Source of the DNA: a virus
Length of the DNA stretch: 53,969 nt
Virus record (IMG/VR): IMGVR_UViG_3300018080_000224
Coordinates: 1-53,969 of that record
Strand: one strand, 5' to 3'
The translations under genes were made by a program, and so were the position numbers. The notes under the pieces are model-generated. The model did not search any database. It was given only the letters and a program-made list of their open reading frames with translations, and was not told the origin of the DNA. Positions 42,895 through 51,437 of this stretch are shown in pieces. How positions within the stretch are numbered: position 1 is the first letter of the stretch; every line of letters starts with the position of its first letter.

Positions 42895-43824
42895 CTATTG
42901 TCTTTTTGCAAAGGCACTATTATCTTTACCAGATTTTATGGCATCAAGAGCGGATCTAATTTTCAGAGCAGGACTCATTTTATCCTTCTCTGCTCTTTCG
43001 GCTTCATCAATAGATTTTTTGTCTCTTCTTGCACCGTCAGTAGCACCAGGAGTGCCGTGATTGACGTGTACAGATTTTTCATCAAAAATACCATTAATTT
43101 TGGCTTCGGATAGTTCTATTAGAGCATCTCTATAGTTACCAGCACCTTTTACCATTAAATTTGCAGCTTGTTGAAATTTCTCTGGAATTGCTTTCAACTC
43201 CTCTTCCAACCTCTGCTTATATACTTCTTCTTGAGCTTCATTGTCAGCTCTGAGTTTTCCAAGCTCTTCTTGCAACTCGCCAAGTTTGTTATCAAAATTT
43301 CTTCTCTGAGTCTCTACCTCAGTTTCTAGTTGTACTACTTTCTTTGATCTATGTTCTAGCCTCTCTTCAAGAGTTCTTTTTTTGTCAGCTTCCGCTTCTT
43401 TTCTATCTTCGAGTTCTTTTTTGGCTTTCCGTAGTTCTTCGTACTCTTGTTCTTTTTCTGTTAATTTACTATCTGCTATTTGTTTAAGTTCATCAATTTT
43501 AGTTGCATATTTTATTCTTGATTGTTTATTTTCTTCTCTGAGTTTCTTAACTTCTTTAAGGGCACTCTCTACGGTCCAAGATGTTTTACTTTCTTCGTCT
43601 TTTTCTTTGTCCTCTTTTGAAACGTCGCTAGAGTTTTTGGAATCAGCATTCGCAGGCTCAGTTTTGGTTGTAGGAACGTCGCCTGTTTTTGCTTTAGAAC
43701 CGCCATCTTTCAAAAGATCTTCTGAAGGTGTATCCTTCAGAGGGTTCGAAGCCGGTTCTGATTTTTTATCAGATCCTTCTGCTGTGCCGTCTTTTTTTTG
43801 ACCAATTTTATCAAGTAGATCCAT
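42895..43824 (-). CDS. Scaffolding-like protein
   Basis: 309 aa. A disordered Ser/Lys/Asp-rich N-terminus (residues 1-85) is followed by a continuous charged coiled coil (90-215) and a basic C-terminus. This is the layout of phage scaffolding proteins, and it lies directly before the capsid gene. I see no protease domain. Confidence 0.7.
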   Translation of the reverse strand: MDLLDKIGQKKDGTAEGSDKKSEPASNPLKDTPSEDLLKDGGSKAKTGDVPTTKTEPANADSKNSSDVSKEDKEKDEESKTSWTVESALKEVKKLREENKQSRIKYATKIDELKQIADSKLTEKEQEYEELRKAKKELEDRKEAEADKKRTLEERLEHRSKKVVQLETEVETQRRNFDNKLGELQEELGKLRADNEAQEEVYKQRLEEELKAIPEKFQQAANLMVKGAGNYRDALIELSEAKINGIFDEKSVHVNHGTPGATDGARRDKKSIDEAERAEKDKMSPALKIRSALDAIKSGKDNSAFAKRQ

Positions 43825-43860
43825 TTTTTACTCCTTCACTAGCTCTTCTAGGTATTGAAG

Positions 43861-44217
43861 CTAATTTAGTTTGTAGCCGTTATCCAGCAAATCTGGATAA
43901 GTACTATTATTTTTTAAGGATTCAGTAAATCCTTTGTTCACCATGTTTTTTTTATACGGATTAGATTGATCTACCTTAGATGTGGCATCTGCCGCATGAA
44001 TTGTAATTTCCTTTATAAGTCCTGGATCAAATGCTGTCAATCTAGGTTCTTCCAGCTTAAAAGGTTTTTGTTTTTCTATACACTCAGCCCACAATTCTGT
44101 AAGCTCGTGCCATTTAGTTTTAATCTCACTAAAATCTGAGGTTTCGCATACGAGCAATGATTCTTGTCTATCCCTAAGTAAGATAAATAATCCATAAGAG
44201 ATTTGTCTATCTTCCAT
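43861..44217 (-). CDS. Hypothetical protein between portal and scaffold
   Basis: 118 aa, with a helical acidic first half (FSEIKTKWHELTELWAECIE) and polar second half. No family recognised. The location suggests a role in head assembly. Confidence 0.5.
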   Translation of the reverse strand: MEDRQISYGLFILLRDRQESLLVCETSDFSEIKTKWHELTELWAECIEKQKPFKLEEPRLTAFDPGLIKEITIHAADATSKVDQSNPYKKNMVNKGFTESLKNNSTYPDLLDNGYKLN

Positions 44218-44231
44218 AATTTTCTCCTCGT

Positions 44232-45998
44232 TTATTTTGCTCTAGGGTCACCATTTTTCTTTTTTTGAACAGAACTTTGTTCTGAATGTTTCGCTTTATT
44301 GTCTACAGATACTTTTCCTTGTGATCCTGGACTACTCTTTGGAGCCATAGTAATAGTTTCATCAGTAGTTGATTTATTAGTAAGTCTTCCAGAAGCGACA
44401 CTACTACCCTCTGCGGCAGAACTTATTCCGCCTTCTACGAGAATTTTAGCAACTTCTACTTCTCTTTTTGCATCTTCTTTTGCTTGTTCTAATTTGTCTT
44501 TTCTTTTTTGTTTAATTTTTTTGTTTATGTCAGTTTCACTGAGATGTGGATAAATTTTTCTATATGATTCCCTATCGCCATAATCTAAAAGTTTACTTTC
44601 AATTACTAGTGTCTCTAACTTTGTTTTTGGATCAACTGGGAAAGACGGTTCTTTGTACGTTACTTCTAATTTGCATCCTTTACTAAACTGTCTTTCTCCG
44701 CCTTTGCTGTGATGAGTATTCCACAATTTTTTAATAACCTGGAATAGTTGTTGTTCCCTTTCTCTGAAGAGTTTAGCTCTTCTGATATTATCTTCCATTA
44801 CTCCGATTTTTTCCATTAAAAGAGCAAAACCAGAACTAGGAAGAGTATCTTTATATTTAGGCCTAAGTCCGTGATTAATTCTTACCATATCAGTAACACC
44901 TTCAATGGTTTTTATTAATCCAGTAATATCAGCCGAAGGGTGAGCAAACTTAAAATCTCCCTTTTCACCAACAGCTATAGCGGTATCTGGGCCAATGCTT
45001 ACTCCCAGAGCATTCGCATCAGCATTCCCATCTCTATTTAGACCCATTCCAGCATCAAATGTCCTAAAATTTCCTCCTGCACCAAAACCGCTTACTCCAC
45101 TTAGTCCGCCAAAAGTAGACTGAGCAGAACCGCCTTTAAGTACATTAGCATCATCAACAGGCCTGCCTTGTCTTAATGACGTAGGCCTTTCAATTCCACT
45201 AACTACTGGGACACCGAATGATTGGAATTTCGCAATATGATTAAGATCCGTGATTCTCATATTTAATGCGTGATTAGCATAAATTAGAGGCTCATTAATT
45301 GGTAAAAAATAATAATGAGCAGGATCTTGGTTAAAAAACGGAATCGCAGGTACTAACCCATATGGATTGTCCCCCTCATAAGCATTGTTTTCTTCGTCAA
45401 CAATTTTATGAGAATTAGGACTCCAGTAAATAGTATTTACTCCTCTTAATTGTCCTGGAGTAGCTACTATATTCTGTCTCTGCTCAATCCCAGCAGCGCC
45501 GTAGTTAGATGGATTAGGAATTTTTCCAGAAAGACTACCACCAGTATAACTAGTACCACCGAATCCAGTAAATTTTGTACCAAATCCTATTAGTAGTTCA
45601 GTTATATAGTATGGAGAAGCCCCGTGTTTGATGTCATAGGTTCCACCATGAAGCATATCAAGTTGAACCATTCCGCCTTCAGTCTGGTTAACTAATTCTC
45701 CACTATCTGGATTAACGAAACTCACTTTAACTAAAACTGTACCAAGCAGTTTAGTCCACCTATCAAGCTTATCCATAAACATGAGATATCTACAATCTTT
45801 TTGTATTTCTTCCCATAGTTCTTGGTCTGCTTTGGATTGTTTTCCGCCGTCATCCACAACCGAATATATGGGATCTTCCCTATATAATATGGATGTCTCG
45901 TCAATGATCTCTTTAGTTAGATTCATTGGGAGGATTTGTTGTTTTTCGGGATTACGAAATTGGCGGACCAAGTCCAACCAAACAAATTCATCTTGACG
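44232..45998 (-). CDS. Portal protein, exon 2
   Basis: 588 codons plus stop. After removal of the intron it joins exon 1 in frame to give a 633-aa portal. Portal features include LYREDPIYSVVDD, YYFLPINEPLIYANHALNMR, and a C-terminal helical part. A Gly-rich stretch (residues about 290-330 of this exon) is a likely loop. The protein forms the dodecameric vertex for DNA packaging. Read without splicing it would begin with TTG or not at all, as there is no ribosome site at its 5' end. Confidence 0.8.
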   Translation of the reverse strand, partial: RQDEFVWLDLVRQFRNPEKQQILPMNLTKEIIDETSILYREDPIYSVVDDGGKQSKADQELWEEIQKDCRYLMFMDKLDRWTKLLGTVLVKVSFVNPDSGELVNQTEGGMVQLDMLHGGTYDIKHGASPYYITELLIGFGTKFTGFGGTSYTGGSLSGKIPNPSNYGAAGIEQRQNIVATPGQLRGVNTIYWSPNSHKIVDEENNAYEGDNPYGLVPAIPFFNQDPAHYYFLPINEPLIYANHALNMRITDLNHIAKFQSFGVPVVSGIERPTSLRQGRPVDDANVLKGGSAQSTFGGLSGVSGFGAGGNFRTFDAGMGLNRDGNADANALGVSIGPDTAIAVGEKGDFKFAHPSADITGLIKTIEGVTDMVRINHGLRPKYKDTLPSSGFALLMEKIGVMEDNIRRAKLFREREQQLFQVIKKLWNTHHSKGGERQFSKGCKLEVTYKEPSFPVDPKTKLETLVIESKLLDYGDRESYRKIYPHLSETDINKKIKQKRKDKLEQAKEDAKREVEVAKILVEGGISSAAEGSSVASGRLTNKSTTDETITMAPKSSPGSQGKVSVDNKAKHSEQSSVQKKKNGDPRAK

Positions 45999-46031
45999 CA
46001 AGTATTTAATATTCTTGGACTATATCTTCAG

Positions 46032-46739
46032 TTAAAATATTAACTGCTTCGCTTTCTCGGTAAGAATATCCATATTATATTTTTCATATAACTCTGGATA
46101 TCTACTATCATATTGTAAATCAATTTTATATAACATATCTGGAATAATATACTTTTTTATAATTTCTCTAAATTTACGAAAATTAGTTGAATTAAATTCT
46201 ATATAATATTTAATTCCACCTGTTTTTATAGAACTATAAATTTTGATATGTATATTCCATTTATCTTTAAAATATTTTTTAATTAGTAAATGTTCTTCAT
46301 ATGTAAATGACATTGACCAAATTCTAGCTCTTCTAGATTTAATTTTAGTCTTATCAAATTTATCTTTTTGTAAACACAGTTGTCCATCATCCATATACCA
46401 AAGTGCTAATCCTAGAGGTGTTAATTTTTTTAGTATTTTTTTAGTAACGATTTTTGTTTTGTTTTTGTAGAATATTTTATGTAATTTTGTAAAATATTTT
46501 AAAGAATTAGTATTTAATTGATAATCGCCCCTTAAAGATTGTTTTAAATTAACTTTAACGGGATGTATTTGTTTTAATATTTTTTCTTTAAACTCTATCA
46601 GTTGTTTTTGTTCTTTACAATGAGAACATTTAAAATATCCGTTGTGTGTTAGTTTTTTTCTAACTATACTAGAATCTCCTAGTAAAGTACCAAAAACAAA
46701 TCCATCTAATTGAGAACTTGATAGAGAATTTATATTCAC
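46032..46739 (-). CDS. LAGLIDADG homing endonuclease inside the intron
   Basis: 235 aa, GTG start with AAAGGGA about 9 bases upstream. Two LAGLIDADG-like helices are visible: FVFGTLLGDSS (residues about 14-24) and LALWYMDDGQL (about 112-122). It ends 3 bases before the S element. It would cut intron-less portal genes at the exon junction and so spread the intron. A promoter in the intron may serve it. Confidence 0.85.
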   Translation of the reverse strand: MNINSLSSSQLDGFVFGTLLGDSSIVRKKLTHNGYFKCSHCKEQKQLIEFKEKILKQIHPVKVNLKQSLRGDYQLNTNSLKYFTKLHKIFYKNKTKIVTKKILKKLTPLGLALWYMDDGQLCLQKDKFDKTKIKSRRARIWSMSFTYEEHLLIKKYFKDKWNIHIKIYSSIKTGGIKYYIEFNSTNFRKFREIIKKYIIPDMLYKIDLQYDSRYPELYEKYNMDILTEKAKQLIF

Positions 46740-46833
46740 TTAAAGGTTTCCCTTTCTAAAAATACGATAATAAACTTACTAGTCTCTGAACCTTCTCATA
46801 ATAATATTATAAGCTTGGCTGCTGATTGTTTAT

Positions 46834-46862
46834 ATTATACCATAAGATTCATTGTTTGTCAA
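46834..46862 (-). promoter_or_regulatory. Consensus sigma70 promoter within the intron
   Basis: TTGACA (46857-46862) and TATAAT (46834-46839) are separated by exactly 17 bases, with TG one base before the -10 (extended -10). It lies between the P and Q elements, in the P5 extension, and points to the endonuclease gene about 90 bases downstream. It is a perfect match to the bacterial housekeeping consensus. Confidence 0.75.
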
Positions 46863-46915
46863 GATATAATACTAAATGTTCCAGCAATTAACGAAGTTTA
46901 AAGAGGGCCGAGTTA

Positions 46916-47050
46916 ACCCTCATAAAAGGCTAAAGCAATCTCCGAAATCCATTGGCGATAATAAATATCCTCATATAAGTAAATCCCAATAGAACTAAGT
47001 CCGCCAAGCCTACTTATAGGATGATTAGATATACCTAAATTAAAAGCCAT
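46916..47050 (-). CDS. Portal protein, exon 1
   Basis: 45 codons from ATG 47050, with AAGGAT about 6 bases upstream. It ends ...ALAFYEG and then runs into the intron, whose first codon in frame is TAA. The text ISRLGGLSSIGIYLYEDIY is a typical portal N-terminus. Joined to exon 2 it reads YEG-RQDEFVWLD without a break. Confidence 0.8.
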
Positions 47051-47080
47051 AATTTATCCTTTTTCTCTCTAGAAATAGGT

Positions 47081-47132
47081 TGTCGTCTCTTCCGACATAG
47101 TTTATAAAGTAAGCGGAGGGACTAAGCCCTCC
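47081..47132 (-). other. Two small stem-loops upstream of the portal gene
   Basis: GGAGGG-CTTAGT-CCCTCC (47115-47132) follows the preceding gene. TGTCG-GAAGAGA-CGACA (47081-47097) lies closer to the portal start and contains the AAGAG loop bases seen after the capsid gene. No T-run follows, so control of mRNA stability or translation is more likely than termination. Confidence 0.4.
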
Positions 47133-47142
47133 ACCTAAAAAC

Positions 47143-47283
47143 TTATTTTTTTTGCTTTTGAAGTTCGTGAGGTTTTGGCATTTCTTGAGGTTTTGGTTGT
47201 CCAACCATACCATCTTTACCAAGTTTAGCACCACGACTTTTATAAGCTTCGTCAGAATTAGAAACTTTTCGTTTGTCTGCCAT
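47143..47283 (-). CDS. 46-aa basic protein
   Basis: ATG 47283 with GGAG upstream; TAA at 47143-47145. The protein starts MADKRKVSNSDEAYKSRG and ends in a Pro/Lys/Gln-rich tail (KPQEMPKPHELQKQKK). It fits the short gap in the operon. Function unknown. Confidence 0.5.
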   Translation of the reverse strand: MADKRKVSNSDEAYKSRGAKLGKDGMVGQPKPQEMPKPHELQKQKK

Positions 47284-47294
47284 TGTTATCTCCT

Positions 47295-47555
47295 TTATTT
47301 TTTACCTTTTTTGAAGCTATGAGAATAATCTTTTGGATCAAGAGTTTTTTTAGGAACTCCCAAAAAATCAGTCTGACTACCTCTCAAACTTTTGGCATCT
47401 TCCATTATTGAGCGAACCGCATCTGCAAATTCAGAACCTGCTCCTCTATTTAATGTTCTTGGCATGTGTTGCTGTCGAGCATCTGATGCAGATTTAGGCT
47501 TCGCTTGATCTCCTTGAGACTTTTGGGAAATACCTTTGTGTTTTAAGTCGGACAT
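47295..47555 (-). CDS. Small polar head-region protein
   Basis: 86 aa, rich in Lys, Ser, Gln and Asp (SDLKHKGISQKSQGDQAKP), probably partly disordered. It overlaps the previous stop by one base. Position between terminase and portal suggests a minor head or packaging protein. Confidence 0.5.
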   Translation of the reverse strand: MSDLKHKGISQKSQGDQAKPKSASDARQQHMPRTLNRGAGSEFADAVRSIMEDAKSLRGSQTDFLGVPKKTLDPKDYSHSFKKGKK

Positions 47556-47782
47556 TATTCTAGTCCCCTTTCAATTAACCAATTAATAGCAAAAACGTTT
47601 AAGCTATTAAGTCTTTCCAGAGGTGTCATCCTTTTATATTTTGGGCTTTCATTGGCTCCTTTGAATTCCTCATACAAAGCCGCATACAGACCATTATATA
47701 CTTCAGTTGTCCTAGCCTCTGGTTTTAACTGTGTCTTGTCGATACAAAACATCCTACTTTTTCGTTTAATAATTTGTTTCAT
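47555..47782 (-). CDS. Small basic head-region protein
   Basis: 75 aa with a basic N-terminus (MKQIIKRKSRMFC) and helical rest (MTPLERLNSLNVFAINWLIE). It is coupled to both neighbours through one-base overlaps. No family recognised. Confidence 0.5.
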   Translation of the reverse strand: MKQIIKRKSRMFCIDKTQLKPEARTTEVYNGLYAALYEEFKGANESPKYKRMTPLERLNSLNVFAINWLIERGLE

Positions 47783-48093
47783 TATCTTGTAGCAATAGAT
47801 AATTTTCCAGAACCACTAGTTCTAGTTACTTTAATCGCCAAAACATTATGCGAGCTATAGCTAGTTAGTGCGTTAGCTGCAAACGCAGTAGAATCTTTCC
47901 AATCTACTCCGTTTATAGAAAATTCAACGTTACCAGCTAAAGTGTCGTTGGACTGAAAAGATACTTTTGAAGCCGACGAGCCTAGACTTATTATTTGCTC
48001 TGTAGTAACAGCATCTAATACTTCAGTAGAAAACTGACTACCTACGCTGACTTTTTGTGTCTTTTTAGCCAACTGTTCTCTTGTAAACGCCAT
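47782..48093 (-). CDS. Small beta-rich virion protein
   Basis: 103 aa from ATG 48093, chosen for AAGGG upstream. The helical start MAFTREQLAKKTQKV is followed by a beta-rich body ending SGSGKLSIATR. It resembles small decoration or head-fibre base proteins, but no family is certain. Confidence 0.5.
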   Translation of the reverse strand: MAFTREQLAKKTQKVSVGSQFSTEVLDAVTTEQIISLGSSASKVSFQSNDTLAGNVEFSINGVDWKDSTAFAANALTSYSSHNVLAIKVTRTSGSGKLSIATR

Positions 48094-48094
48094 A

Positions 48095-50908
48095 TTAAAA
48101 CCCTTTAAATGTTGCAAAAAATTGATTTCTGTCGTGAAATATGTAAACCATTAAATATCTAATAGCATCAATTAAACCTTCATATCCCTCTGGTGTTTCT
48201 TCGTAATCTTCTTTAAGTCCGCCATTTTTTGTTCTTTTGAATCTAGCAGAACTTAAGGCATAGATAGTATTAACGCAATTCTTAGAAACAAAAAACTTAG
48301 GTAAAGTTTCTTGTTCGCCATCAGAGTTTAATTTCGGTTTACCTCTTTCATCAAATTGTGGAAACTGCATCCACAATCTAATCATATTTCCACCTGTTTC
48401 TCTGTCTTGTTTAAGACCCACAGGACTTCTATTTAAAACTTCCTTAAAATCGTCCCAAGCAGCTCTTCCATTTAACTGCCTCTGTTTTCCTGAAATATCA
48501 GCCACAATTTCTGTAAATTTTATGTGATGCCTATATTTCATTTCCTGGCATTGATCTTGCCAAATTTTAAGAGCTGTCCTACTTAATTCTCCCTCTTTAT
48601 CTGCTATCTGCTGAGCTTGCATATATGATGTTGTAGTTTGTGTGAATCTCTCATCAAAAATGATAATATCTTCATTTGAGTTTATTTGTGCAAATATTGT
48701 AGATGCTGGTCTAGCAAAGTTATGATCACATGCTGCGTACACTGGCCCGTTGTCTGGGTGCCAAATATAATCTATTACATTTGGATATAAATTAAGATCT
48801 GTTTTCTTTTCTATAAATCCAGGAAAACAAGAATCAGCAATTGATTCGAAATCAGCTAAATATTCTTGCTTAAACTTTTGAGCTTTACCAGATAATACTG
48901 CTCTTCTATAAGCAGAATCAATTTCTTCCTTTGATTTGTCTGGACTAGAAGCTAATAGTGGATTATCGTAACTAGTTTTTTGAAAAGAACTCCATTCCCT
49001 ACTATCGTTAGTAGTTCCTGTTTCTTCATTAAAAATTATTTGTTCGCTGCCACTTCTTTGAGATTTACCAAGTTGTCCAAATAAAAATAATTTATAAAAA
49101 GTGTTTTTACCACGAGGAGTACTAATAAAAATTGCACTACCTTCTTTATCCATCAGTGTTGGCTGAAGCATTTGAGTCCATATGTCGTCTAACTTAGGCT
49201 CAAGAGCAGCTTCATCAACAATTACTAAATCATTTGCTTCTCCAGCTAACGAATCTGGGTTCTCCATAGATTTGGCTTCTAAAACTGAACCCCAAGGTGT
49301 TTCTAAATAATAATCACCTTTTTGGTTCCTAGCTCTTCCGCCTCCAGGTTTTCCTGGTTTAATTATCCTTAGCTGAGTTACTAATATACTATAAAGTTCT
49401 CTAAATACCTTTTCGCATAGTCCGTAGTCAGGAGCAACTATCCATACTCGCCTATTCATTTGCATCAATACGGCTAGAGCTGCCAACACAACTAAAAAAG
49501 TATTATGTTCTAAACAATCACTTATGTAATTATGATATATAGGAACAGATAACCCAGCAGTTGCTTTTTCTCCAACAAACTCAATAGAAACTATTTCATC
49601 CCAATATCCAGGAATATTTATAATTTTTCGTTCTTCTTTAAATTGCTCAGGAAATTTATCACAATAAAATAAAAGTTTATTCCGACCAGCCGCTCGATCA
49701 GGCCTTACTCTACCTACTAAAGTTTTCTCTTGTTCTCGATAAGAAATTAAACTCTTTAGTTTATTTGCAAACTCATAACAAAATTCTTTAGGTATAGTAT
49801 TAAGTTGAGAATTAAAACTACCTTTAGTATGAGTTAAAACTTCATCAAATTTATCTTCTTTACCTAGTATACCTACTAATTCTACAAATTTTCTTATTTC
49901 TAAATAATTATGTATTTTTAACTGGTAAGCTACATTACCTCTCCAACGTCCTAATTTTAGGATTTTAGTTTCAAAATTACTGACAATTCCCAATCTAGCT
50001 AGTAATCTTTTAACTCCTTGAGTCAATTTAAAAGAAACAGAGCAATATCCTATTTCGTTATTAGAAACCCAACCGTCTGTAGCAAACAGTCTATTTAAAA
50101 ATAGTGCTATTTGGTCATTTGGCGCAGTATAAATATAATTAGGTATAAATTTTGTATGAGAACTTGTACCGGCTAGTCCAGTATCTTCAATAACCTGATA
50201 TATAGAATTATTTATATGTAGATGATAATCTTTTGCTTTATTATTTTCTTGCTGAGTTATTCTATAAGTTCCATCAAGTAATTCTATAAATCTTTTTTCT
50301 ATAATTGGATTAGCTACGGAAAATGAGTAATACTTTTGAGTTAGACACCCATCGCCTAATAAAAGTCCTAAAAGTTCTATATATTTTGAGTTTTTCCTGT
50401 CTTTGCCCCTATGTGGGAGTTGATTAGGAACCAGAACTCTCATTCCAGATTTTAACTCTTCTATGGATTTCCACCCAAAAGAAGTAAATAGTGGATGATT
50501 AGCAGTTCGTAATAATTCCAATCCATACTTAGTTTTTACCTTATATACAGGTTTTATGTTGTTATCTACACAAGTTGCTTTAGTTCTAATTAATTTAAAA
50601 TTTTCATCAACTGAATTAACATAAAATTCTTTTCCTATTAGATTCCCATAAGTTTCTACTGACCCATCAGCTAAAATTAACTCCTCATCTATACATCCGC
50701 ATTTACCAAAACGTCGACCACAAGCTAAAACCTTGAATCTAGCATCATCATTGAGTATATCTATGTGAGCATCATGAAGAGGTTGTATTGTTTTACCTTG
50801 AGTTGTTCTTATATTTTTTTCATTAAGATAATTAGCTAATTCTCGTATATTTAGGTCGTGTATTCTTAGTGGTTTACCTTCTGTATTATTCGTCTTCATC
50901 TTTTCCAT
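48095..50908 (-). CDS. Terminase large subunit, interrupted by an intein
   Basis: 937 aa precursor, 537 aa after splicing. The ATPase has GRRFGK (Walker A, residues 64-69), then the intein (70-469), then TFLVVLAALA. Walker B is VIVDEAA with Asp565-Glu566. The nuclease domain shows ACDHNFARP, VADISGKQR and GLIDAIRYL, with the expected acidic residues. It overlaps the putative small-terminase gene by 23 bases. The enzyme drives and cuts DNA during packaging, and is inactive until the intein removes itself. Confidence 0.9.
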   Translation of the reverse strand: MEKMKTNNTEGKPLRIHDLNIRELANYLNEKNIRTTQGKTIQPLHDAHIDILNDDARFKVLACGRRFGKCGCIDEELILADGSVETYGNLIGKEFYVNSVDENFKLIRTKATCVDNNIKPVYKVKTKYGLELLRTANHPLFTSFGWKSIEELKSGMRVLVPNQLPHRGKDRKNSKYIELLGLLLGDGCLTQKYYSFSVANPIIEKRFIELLDGTYRITQQENNKAKDYHLHINNSIYQVIEDTGLAGTSSHTKFIPNYIYTAPNDQIALFLNRLFATDGWVSNNEIGYCSVSFKLTQGVKRLLARLGIVSNFETKILKLGRWRGNVAYQLKIHNYLEIRKFVELVGILGKEDKFDEVLTHTKGSFNSQLNTIPKEFCYEFANKLKSLISYREQEKTLVGRVRPDRAAGRNKLLFYCDKFPEQFKEERKIINIPGYWDEIVSIEFVGEKATAGLSVPIYHNYISDCLEHNTFLVVLAALAVLMQMNRRVWIVAPDYGLCEKVFRELYSILVTQLRIIKPGKPGGGRARNQKGDYYLETPWGSVLEAKSMENPDSLAGEANDLVIVDEAALEPKLDDIWTQMLQPTLMDKEGSAIFISTPRGKNTFYKLFLFGQLGKSQRSGSEQIIFNEETGTTNDSREWSSFQKTSYDNPLLASSPDKSKEEIDSAYRRAVLSGKAQKFKQEYLADFESIADSCFPGFIEKKTDLNLYPNVIDYIWHPDNGPVYAACDHNFARPASTIFAQINSNEDIIIFDERFTQTTTSYMQAQQIADKEGELSRTALKIWQDQCQEMKYRHHIKFTEIVADISGKQRQLNGRAAWDDFKEVLNRSPVGLKQDRETGGNMIRLWMQFPQFDERGKPKLNSDGEQETLPKFFVSKNCVNTIYALSSARFKRTKNGGLKEDYEETPEGYEGLIDAIRYLMVYIFHDRNQFFATFKGF
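49502..50701 (-). mobile_element. LAGLIDADG intein in the Walker A motif
   Basis: 400 residues. Cys1 follows the Walker A Lys. Block B has T-A-N-H. Two LAGLIDADG motifs are visible, LLGLLLGDG and LFATDGW. The end has VPIYHNYISDC and the final His-Asn, followed by Thr, the +1 residue and also the Thr of the P-loop. All splicing residues are intact. This is a known hot spot for phage terminase inteins. Confidence 0.9.
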
Positions 50909-51437
50909 GTAAAACCTTGTTTATTTCTCTAAACTTCTCAAGGGTTCCGTCTGTGAAATCGACTTTATCAGTATAATCTCCACTAAGAGTGAGCCAAATC
51001 TTTGCAGCAGAAGTATCTCTTTCTACTCCTCTTTTATGCAAAGCATTAATCATTTCCATTCTATTCTCATGAGTAAAAAGTCCAGTTTCCTGAATCTTTT
51101 TCCAAATGGCTTCTCCCCATCCATCTTTTTTCATCCATGCTCTAATAGAAGCTACTTTAGGTATGCTTTCTAGCAGTAATTTTTGTAGTTCTTCTTCTAA
51201 TTTGTATCTTTTCTTTATTTCAAGCTCTAATTCTCTTATTAGCTGCGGTACTCTGGGTAGGACTTCTGGATTAGCTATGGTGTGCGACGCTATGATTTCT
51301 TGTAGAGTTTCTTGGACTAAATCCCATTCTGCGTTCCCACTAAGCTGTTTTACTGCTCTACGTGCTTCTAATTTAATAACAGCATTCTTAGAAGCTTCTT
51401 TATTAACTTTGGTTTTAGTGGAATCTTTATCAGACAT
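50886..51437 (-). CDS. Putative terminase small subunit
   Basis: 183 aa, helical and charged. The end SAAKIWLTLSGDYTDKVDF resembles small terminase or DNA-binding proteins of the phBC6A51 type. It lies directly upstream of TerL, overlapping by 23 bases. It would recognise phage DNA for packaging. The assignment rests on location and this segment. Confidence 0.6.
   Translation of the reverse strand: MSDKDSTKTKVNKEASKNAVIKLEARRAVKQLSGNAEWDLVQETLQEIIASHTIANPEVLPRVPQLIRELELEIKKRYKLEEELQKLLLESIPKVASIRAWMKKDGWGEAIWKKIQETGLFTHENRMEMINALHKRGVERDTSAAKIWLTLSGDYTDKVDFTDGTLEKFREINKVLHGKDEDE

Larger units (their letters stand above)
45999..46915 (-). mobile_element. Group I intron in the portal gene (917 nt)
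   Basis: Predicted splice sites are after U at 46916 (exon GAGGGU paired with intron GCCCUC, with a U-G pair at the site) and after G at 45999. Core elements: P (46878-46892, AATTGCTGG), Q (46813-46827, CAGCAGCCAAGC), R (46780-46792, GGTTCAGAGACTA) and S (46017-46028, AAGATATAGTCC). R and S form P7. The endonuclease gene lies between R and S, in the P8 region. Splicing joins codon GGT to CGT in frame. The elements match the td-like subclass. Confidence 0.85.

Noticed and set aside
43382-43801. A 139-codon + strand frame rich in Ser and Leu
   Set aside because: It is the complement of the Glu/Lys-rich coiled-coil gene on the - strand; such coding regions give long Ser/Leu frames on the opposite strand.
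47040-47234. A 64-codon - strand frame upstream of the portal
   Set aside because: It overlaps the 47143-47283 gene, the hairpins and the portal start in another frame, and its sequence is not protein-like.
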